A DNA stretch of 64,000 bases. Source: Glossina fuscipes. Its lineage: Eukaryota; Arthropoda; Insecta; Diptera; Glossinidae. This document shows, in pieces, positions 58,296-64,000 of the stretch. The notes below the pieces were generated by a model. That model saw nothing but the letters and a program-made list of their open reading frames with translations, ran no database searches and had not been told where the DNA came from. Each line of letters opens with the position of its first letter. Position 1 is the first letter of the stretch. The translations under genes were made by a program, and so were the position numbers. The stretch is taken from contig NW_023998465.1 in the NCBI RefSeq assembly GCF_014805625.2, positions 1,054,361-1,118,360 of the forward strand. Reading direction: 5' to 3'.

Positions 58296-58304
58296 TTAAA
58301 ACAG
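58296..58304. repeat. Target-site duplication, right
   Basis: TTAAAACAG, partner of 57,241-57,249. It directly abuts the first G of the ribozyme, as expected when cleavage defines the 5' end of the inserted RNA. Confidence 0.93.
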
Positions 58305-58942
58305 TGTAACTAACATTTGTGCGAGAGCCACTAGAAAAAGCTTTGAAAACTTGACAGGTAAACTCTAACAAGTTGGTGACTGTAGATCGCCCTTTCCGAA
58401 AGCCGTGCTGGTGCGGAGAAATATACGAATTAATGGCAAAGGCCAAATGCTGAGCCACAATACGCTCGAACAACTTGGGCAAGACACTCAACTTGGCTAT
58501 GCCTCTGCAGTTCTCAACCAATTGCCTACTTCCACTCTTGTAGATAGGAATAAGGAAACTACTCTTCCAACATGAAGGGAAAACACCTAAATTCAAGGAC
58601 AGGTTAAAAATCTTCGAGATCACACCGCATAACTCGACAGCGCACGATTTAAGTACACATGATGGAAAACCATCAGGTCCAGGCGAACAGCTATATTTTA
58701 GAGAACTCAACCCTTTAAAAACGTCATCTTCCGAAATAACCAAGTTAGGTGTTGAAACCGAGTTAGTTATAGGATATGGGTAGTTCAAAATTTTTGTTTG
58801 TAAAAAACCAATGAATCAAAGCGTAAAGAAAAAATACTTCTTTTACTTTGGATTCGCGGCACTTTCTTCTCAAAGTATATTATAAATTCACACACTGTAA
58901 AGAAAAATAGCCACGAAATTCAACAAACAATTAAAATATTAA

Positions 58943-58995
58943 TTGCCGAAACAAAATATAGACGACTATACCCCGAGACAGAGTTGCCAGACTGC
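58943..58995 (+). repeat. Terminal inverted repeat, left (about 53 bp)
   Basis: TTGCCGAAACAA-ATATAGACGACTATACC, then GAGACAGAGTTGCCAGACTG. The reverse complement of 63,948-64,000 matches with about four differences, and similarity stops right after CCAGACTG on both sides. The core TATAG-ACGA-CTATA is itself an inverted repeat. No target duplication can be judged because the partner ends at the window edge. Confidence 0.88.
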
Positions 58996-59419
58996 TTTTG
59001 TTTTCAATATCAATGTATATATATACCTTTCTCCCAGCAGGAACTTCCAGCTAATTGTTTCATGCGAGTTAGCTCAAATAGGTGCTGTATACAATTTTTG
59101 TCGACCTTTGGTAAGAAGAGCATTCCACTACCTCTAAGGAGACAATCTTGTCAGAAAGAAAATTCACCGTCAAAAGCGTACAGTTGAACAGATAATAAAA
59201 TTAAAGACATAACTGGTACTGCTTGTAAAATATTTCATCTAATATTTTGTCTAACTAAAAATTTGGAATCAATCAGCTTTGGCAACGGGCACAACCTCTA
59301 AGTGACGACGTCTCAAGTCAACTGCGAGAAACATTTATAAATTTACTTATTAAGTGCGTCTATATTTTTATCCACTCCTGTTAATTTTTGATATAATTGC
59401 TGAACTTCACTCTTGCAGC

Positions 59420-60480
59420 GAAAAATTTGCGAATTTGTATAGTCTTTGGCTAGAATTGGGACAGCGTGTATTCAAAGGTCCAAAGGATTATTCAATTATG
59501 GAGCCTTCCACATCTCAGATGCGTTCGGCTTTGGAACATTCAATGAGCCGTCGAGAGCTTTTCAAGCAAAAGGCTTAGAAAGATTTGGAGGTACATTCGA
59601 AGTTGTCTTTCAAAAACCGATGAATATTATTTAAGTTTTTCTAATCATTATTAGCTTATTTTAGGTAGCGTGAAAAATTGTTCGATGGCCGAAATTTTGA
59701 GCGAATTTGTTACGTATGTTGGGTACACTAGACCGTCTATTAGCAGAACAATAGTAAAATTAATAATTTCGTTTGTAACGGGGTTTTATTTATAGCTTGG
59801 GTTTCGCTCAGGTCGGTCCAGCGGTCCGTTCCAAGAAAATTTGTTCGCTGAACATACTTCGGTGTTAGATCAAAAATATATATTTATGGAATCCAAGAAG
59901 CATACAAGATGGTGACGCAACGTTATTTATTTTTATTTATATTTACACAACAAATCTTTTAATCGGAGCCGGTAACGATGTCTGCTTCCTTACACGTTTC
60001 GTGTTGAAACTTCCACTCATGTAAGAATTCAACTCCTTTTTAATAAGAACAATTATTTGCAAATAATTCGAAATTTATTCCAGGAAGAAGATATTTGGAG
60101 ATCGTCCGAAGCTTTCGTTGCTTTAATGGATATGTTTTCCCATAATGATTGGCGTGAAATTATAATGTAAACGGACTTAGCTAAAGAAGTTCAGAAACTG
60201 GAGAAGACGTTTAGGAGTAAAGCTCGTTCGGCCTACCTAGCTCCACAACAGACTGACTGTAATTCAGAGCAAAAGAAAGTTTTTATTGCCTTACTTTATA
60301 ATTTCTTTCAAGTTTCTTTCATCCAAAATCTTTGTTATACTGGGTATTTACTTTTTTCTTCCAATAAAGTGCATTTCCGTCGTTTAAACGCAGAAGATTC
60401 GGTTTTATTATATGTTTCAAGTTGCGAAAATTGTCAACACTTGCTACGTGCTAAGGAGCACTGATTTTTGGTGGTAAAAC
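59420..60480 (+). pseudogene. Exon-like coding fragments of an intron-containing gene (5' part), unidentified
   Basis: After an acceptor-like CTCTTGCAG (59,411-59,419) the plus strand is open for 52 codons (L-W-L-E-L-G-Q-R-V-F-K-G-P-K, then M-E-P-S-T-S-Q-M-R). A second acceptor-like TTATTTTAG (to about 59,665) precedes V-K-N-C-S-M-A-E-I-L-S-E-F. At 60,021-60,083 a 63-bp GT-AG intron (GTAAGAATTC ... TTCCAG) fits in frame between Y-T-F-R-V-E-T-S-T-H and E-E-D-I-W-R-S-S-E-A-F-V-A-L-M-D-M-F-S-H. The frame is then broken by TAA near 60,168, continuing D-L-A-K-E-V-Q-K-L-E-K-T-F. The protein family is not recognised. The intron argues for DNA-level capture or a dead gene rather than a processed copy. 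Confidence 0.5.
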
Positions 60481-62220
60481 GGTGAAAATATTAAGGTCGG
60501 CTGTAACAAACAGCACAACCGGTGCTCGAATTATTTCGGTGACTCTTAGCATAGTTAGCAAGTAAAAAACTTTATATTAACTTCAAAGAGGATCTCTGCC
60601 ATGACATCTAATGAAAGAAAATTAAGTAACAAAACTATATTTCCTGGATTCGGGCCGTGGCATTAAAATTAATCTGCAATAAGTAATGAAACTTTACCGA
60701 GATTTTGGTTAAATAAGATTTCACTGCAGAATGCCAGCCAACACTTTCTTTGGCCCGGGATAAAGCACTGCAACCTTTTAATTTGCGCAATATTGCGTTC
60801 CCATCCGTCTTCTGAAACGTCTGCAATAGAGGCCGTTGCTGGTAAAACTAAAGAGAAGTCTAATGCTAGTGACGGTAATGGAAACAGCGGTTTAGAGAAA
60901 CGGAACGCTAATAAAAATCGTTTTACCAATGTTGTAATTTACGTGAAGTGAGCAAAATTGCGAATGATACATGGTCTAATTTTCAACGCTTCGTGATGAA
61001 AATCAGACCACAACTATAACATACTTATTTTTCATTTAATAATTTTTCTTCAACAATAGATGGCTCATTGGACTGTACAGAACAGGTTCAAGCATAAAGT
61101 TCTTTACACGAGCCTTAAGAAAGTTAATGATTAACTTTGCGTCCTCTCGCGTCTGCGACGTAACCAAAATCATTTCATAGGAAGTTTTGTATTTTCTTGT
61201 TTTTTAATTGGCTTCTTATTTCATTTTATGGCACTTTATTTTTTAGAAGATTTTTATTATTTTAAATATTTTGGGATTTTGTTTATTTCTCGAATAATTT
61301 TAAGTTGATACAGAGCAATGAGAGCAACAACAGCAATTTAAGATATGTATTAGCGTGAAGATAGTAAATATATATGTATATGTATTAGAGTCTCATATAG
61401 GAGTGCAGATATATGAGACGAATAGAAGGATTTGTGAAGGAATATAGTCTCTATTTGATTCAGATCATTTATAAGTTCAAATTTCATTACCTTACTATTC
61501 AATATAAGTTATAAAATTTAGACAAATATTCTACTTCTATTATCCACTTTCTTTATAGCAGACCTACTCTACAATGACAATGTATGACTACAGCTCTTCT
61601 ACACCAGAGGATATATTGTCACAATATTTATAATTGGTCCAGTATCAACGGATGGAACTGAGAGCGAAGAGAAATCGTCTTTTAAACATGAATAAGATAT
61701 TGCCACCAAGAACTATCTGGAACCAGTAATGTTCGGATTTTTAGTTGTATGTAGCTTAATATACCGAGAGACAGAACAAAGACATGAGCAACATCTAAGT
61801 ATAATATACCCGGTACCGCAAGTGGTGTAGGGTATAAAAAACACTTCCAGAGAGCAATTGGCACACTCGAGTTTGACATTGAAGGGAATGCGCTACAACA
61901 TGTCAATAGATAACATAAGATAGATTGCTTCTTCTGTGCGATAAGACTTAACCACACATCCCAAAAACGTTAAAAACACTGAAATAAATTGAACTGAACT
62001 GTATGCTGCTTTGCTCCTTACATCTATCTATATGTGGACTTATGAAATGAACGAAGAAAAGCAATTCTTTCATGCATAGCCTCAAATGATGATTTGTTCG
62101 TTTCACACGGAATTCATAGGCTATCAGAAAAATAGGCTTTGGAAAAATGCAATTGCAATGGGAACATGCGTCATTAGGATTGTGGTTTTATCTTATGATG
62201 TTTTAAAACCGTATACTTTT
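60481..62220. other. No clear coding, inside the inverted-repeat segment
   Basis: Short frames on the minus strand at 60,635-60,929 and 61,682-61,957 have no recognised motif. TA-rich microsatellite-like text lies at about 61,360-61,390. Confidence 0.35.
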
Positions 62221-62221
62221 A

Positions 62222-62386
62222 TCGTGGACTATTTGAATTGTTAGAGTTCGCGCAAGATCCGGGCGTTGAAGACGATATGCTTCGTATTATTAATCACATT
62301 TTGGAAAATGATTGCAGTATTATGATTACGGATCACCAAAATGCGATTAGAGCCGACGTCGACCATTCATGTGCATTTTTATGGTG
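62222..62386 (+). pseudogene. Exon-like open segment, unidentified
   Basis: The plus strand is open for 54 codons with L-F-E-L-L-E-F-A-Q-D-P-G-V-E-D-D-M-L-R-I and then N-D-C-S-I-M-I-T-D-H-Q-N-A-I, ending at TGA. The composition is protein-like compared with surrounding A/T sequence. I do not know the family. It lies between the two exon-like groups at 59.4-60.5 and 62.7-63.8 kb. Confidence 0.35.
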
Positions 62387-62665
62387 AAACGAGCCCAAAT
62401 CGTAATATAATTAAAAGTCCATTTCCCATCGTTTAAAACTATAAAACGAGTAACCAGAAAGTAGCATTACTTCTTAATGTGTTAGGTATTGAACAATTTC
62501 GAATGATCGCCACGATCGAGAAAGTTTACTGCCAGAAAAAAACAACGGTACACAAGAAAATTCAAAAAGCTTATTTTGGTAAACAATTTCTTATATTTTC
62601 CTGAATTTCAAAAAATTATATCCGTACATTCAAACTTTTTCGTATTTATTTCAAATTTCTATAGA

Positions 62666-63850
62666 TTGAATCAAAATGGTCATCACACGTTCAAAATAGC
62701 ACACATTCCAAAAGCCCATTCATCAGCCTCGATTAGTGACTTTTTCAAGAATACAATGAATACACAAAATAAATCTGATCTGCCATATTTATTCGCTCTG
62801 GCTCAAAATCAAATGTTAAATTATCGCAAATCCCTTCAGTGCTCATACTACTCATACTACAACCCACACTAGTCCTAAGAAGGGAAACAGTATTAATGCC
62901 GATGCGAAAGAAGGAGGTACAGAAAACATTCGAAAATTCGTAAGCCACTTAGACACTTAGTGTATATACAAGCAAACTCCTTCTTGCAATGACGAAAATC
63001 ACGCATATTCGCTGTTTAGACAATTTTATCAACAAAAACCAAGCATTATGCAGTCATCGATGACGATTCACTAGACATACAGTAAACACAACTTTTTTTT
63101 TACAGCACCAGCAGAAAGCTGTCCTCTTCACTGCATTGCAACTGAAGGGAATTTTAAGTCGTCCAGAAGCCCAAATGCTGCTGATCGGTTTATCAAAAGG
63201 TAAGCTAGGTGTGTAAGTAATGCGTCGATGGATAAGCAAATAAATGTTTTAATTTAGGTGAAATTTCTAAACATGACTAGTCAATCCCCGTTTGATTCAT
63301 CGCGATCGTGAAGCCATTATGTGGAACTTACATAAACATATGGTTTACATATGGTCAACAGCAACAGCAACAAATTCTGCAAACCTTAGCTGCTGAGCAA
63401 CAACAGCATACACAATATTCAAGGTACATCTTATAATCGGAATCGGCGGACATCGCTTAGAAACTATGGACAATATTCTCTATGATTCTAATGGTTTAGT
63501 AGATAATCCCCACCAGCAACCCCAACAAAGCAGTGTAATGCAGGAAGTAGTTTTGTGTATTTACGCAGTATTCCTACCTATAGCGGACAATTTCAGCGCA
63601 GACGTTTCCCTGGGCCTAACACAGCTACTATTGGTAATCACATTAGGCGAAATTTCTAAACATGTCATTAGGCTTGCTTCTAATTCTGATTCTCAACAGT
63701 AACAGCACACGAATCAACAGTCCCACTACAGAGCGAAAGTTACATCAAATAATCATAATAAATGCATGTACCATCCCCGCAACCAACTGCAATTTTATCC
63801 GTCGGCAGAAGCAAATATAAATGAAATGATAATGAGTTAAATAAATTTTT
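62666..63850 (+). pseudogene. Exon-like coding fragments of an intron-containing gene (3' part), unidentified
   Basis: After an acceptor-like CAAATTTCTATAG (to 62,665) the plus strand reads I-A-H-I-P-K-A-H-S-S-A-S-I-S and L-F-A-L-A-Q-N-Q-M-L. A second exon follows acceptor TTTTTTTTTACAG (63,106-63,199; A-L-Q-L-K-G-I-L-S-R-P-E-A-Q-M-L-L-I-G-L-S-K) and ends at a GTAAGCT donor. A 58-bp intron (63,200-63,257) then rejoins in phase 1 to G-E-I-S-K-H. A small frameshift leads to N-P-R-L-I-H-R-D-R-E-A-I-M-W and a Q-rich part (63,357-63,400). The text GAAATTTCTAAACATG recurs at 63,649. Low-confidence guess: a Q-rich eIF4E-transporter-like protein, from the look of the P-E-A-Q...G-E-I...N-P block; I could not confirm this. 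Confidence 0.45.
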
Positions 63851-63947
63851 ATCAATTTTTTGTCAATTTTTGATTTTTCTTAAGAAATTTTCCTTAGTTA
63901 ACAAACTTCAACATTTCTTATTCGTTTTAAATAAACAAATGTCTTAA

Positions 63948-64000
63948 ACAGTCTGGCAACTCTGTCGCGCGGTATAGTCGTCTATATATTGTTTCGACAA
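63948..64000 (-). repeat. Terminal inverted repeat, right (reaches the window edge)
   Basis: Reverse complement of 58,943-58,995 with about four mismatches; it begins at the last base of the window, so it may extend beyond. Together the pair encloses about 5.06 kb. Confidence 0.88.

Larger units (their letters stand above)
55960..58790 (-). pseudogene. APE-type LINE, copy C (reverse transcriptase and 3' end), interrupted by a nested insertion
   Basis: On the minus strand the 5' part (58,303-58,788) has C-S-P-G-P-D-G-F-P, I-P-I-Y-K-S-G-S-R and H-G-F-R-K-G-R-S-T-V-T-N. The 3' part (56,744-57,240) has S-K-A-F-D-M-V-N-H-N, S-G-V-P-Q-G-S-H-L-S-P-I-L-F and M-Y-A-D-D-V (YADD codons at 56,975-56,986), then the C-terminal region and a 3' UTR ending in TTTA repeats near 55,965. 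The two halves join perfectly across the 1,046-bp insertion at 57,250-58,295. The RT is nearly open otherwise, so this is the best-kept LINE in the window. The endonuclease is absent (5'-truncated at about 58,790). Confidence 0.92.

Overview
The window looks like non-coding, repeat-rich DNA from a higher fly (Brachycera; a tephritid or drosophilid-like genome is my best guess). The reasons are the high A+T content, the set of transposon families (errantivirus/gypsy, copia, piggyBac, mariner, R1-type and other APE-type LINEs), and short GT-AG introns of about 60 bp in the one intron-containing gene remnant. There is no intact host gene, tRNA, rRNA, operon or CRISPR. Nearly every long open frame is either a fragment of a dead transposon or a chance frame in A/T-rich sequence. 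One 400-base run of N (3,685-4,084) is an assembly gap.

Layout. 0.6-1.6 kb: copia-type polymerase relic (+). 2.9-4.9 kb: one piggyBac-like transposase (-) split by foreign sequence that contains the gap. 9.1-9.85 kb: errantivirus-type envelope relic (-). 10.97-11.4 kb: minisatellite. 11.8-12.6 kb: first copy of a dispersed repeat followed by a mariner C-terminal relic (+). 15.2-15.95 kb: second copy of that repeat, with an insertion. 16.65-16.79 kb: perfect 72-bp duplication. 17.9-18.2 kb: coiled-coil reading frame (-). 18.5-20.05 kb: LINE pieces (-). 21.0-23.35 kb: Ty3/gypsy pol relic (-). 23.8-25.4 kb: LINE (-). 26.8-32 kb: duplicated, palindrome-rich block with two copies of a poly-Q exon-like piece. 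34.0-34.3 kb: gypsy integrase (-). 34.8-38.2 kb and 44.8-45.2 kb: four copies of one LTR family, one with a tRNA-Lys-type primer binding site. 39.7-42.15 kb: R1-clade LINE (+). 46.0-48.4 kb: possible Helitron piece and a second R1/LOA-like LINE (+). 51.2-52.6 kb: second copia-type relic (+). 53.9-55.65 kb: LINE 3' end, LINE RNase H, and a second array of the 11-kb minisatellite. 56-58.8 kb: LINE (-) split by a 1-kb non-autonomous retroelement. 58.94-64.0 kb: a 5-kb segment between inverted repeats that carries a decayed intron-containing gene.

The most interesting observation is at 58,196-58,295 on the minus strand. The 5' end of the 1-kb inserted element can be folded by eye into an HDV-like self-cleaving ribozyme: P2, P3, P4 with a UUCG loop, the GGGCAAC joining strand, and a J4/2 strand of the same type as antigenomic HDV. 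Its expected cleavage site falls on the insertion boundary, and the element is flanked by a 9-bp target-site duplication and ends in nested stem-loops. This reads as a complete, internally deleted LINE derivative that kept its 5' ribozyme and 3' recognition hairpin. Second in interest are the twin palindrome arrays at 30.05-30.54 and 31.52-31.95 kb, and the inverted-repeat-bounded segment with gene-like exons at the right end.

Taken together, the nested and mutually interrupting relics of at least ten families without host genes suggest heterochromatin, a Y or pericentromeric region, or a piRNA-cluster-like locus. That is inference from composition only.
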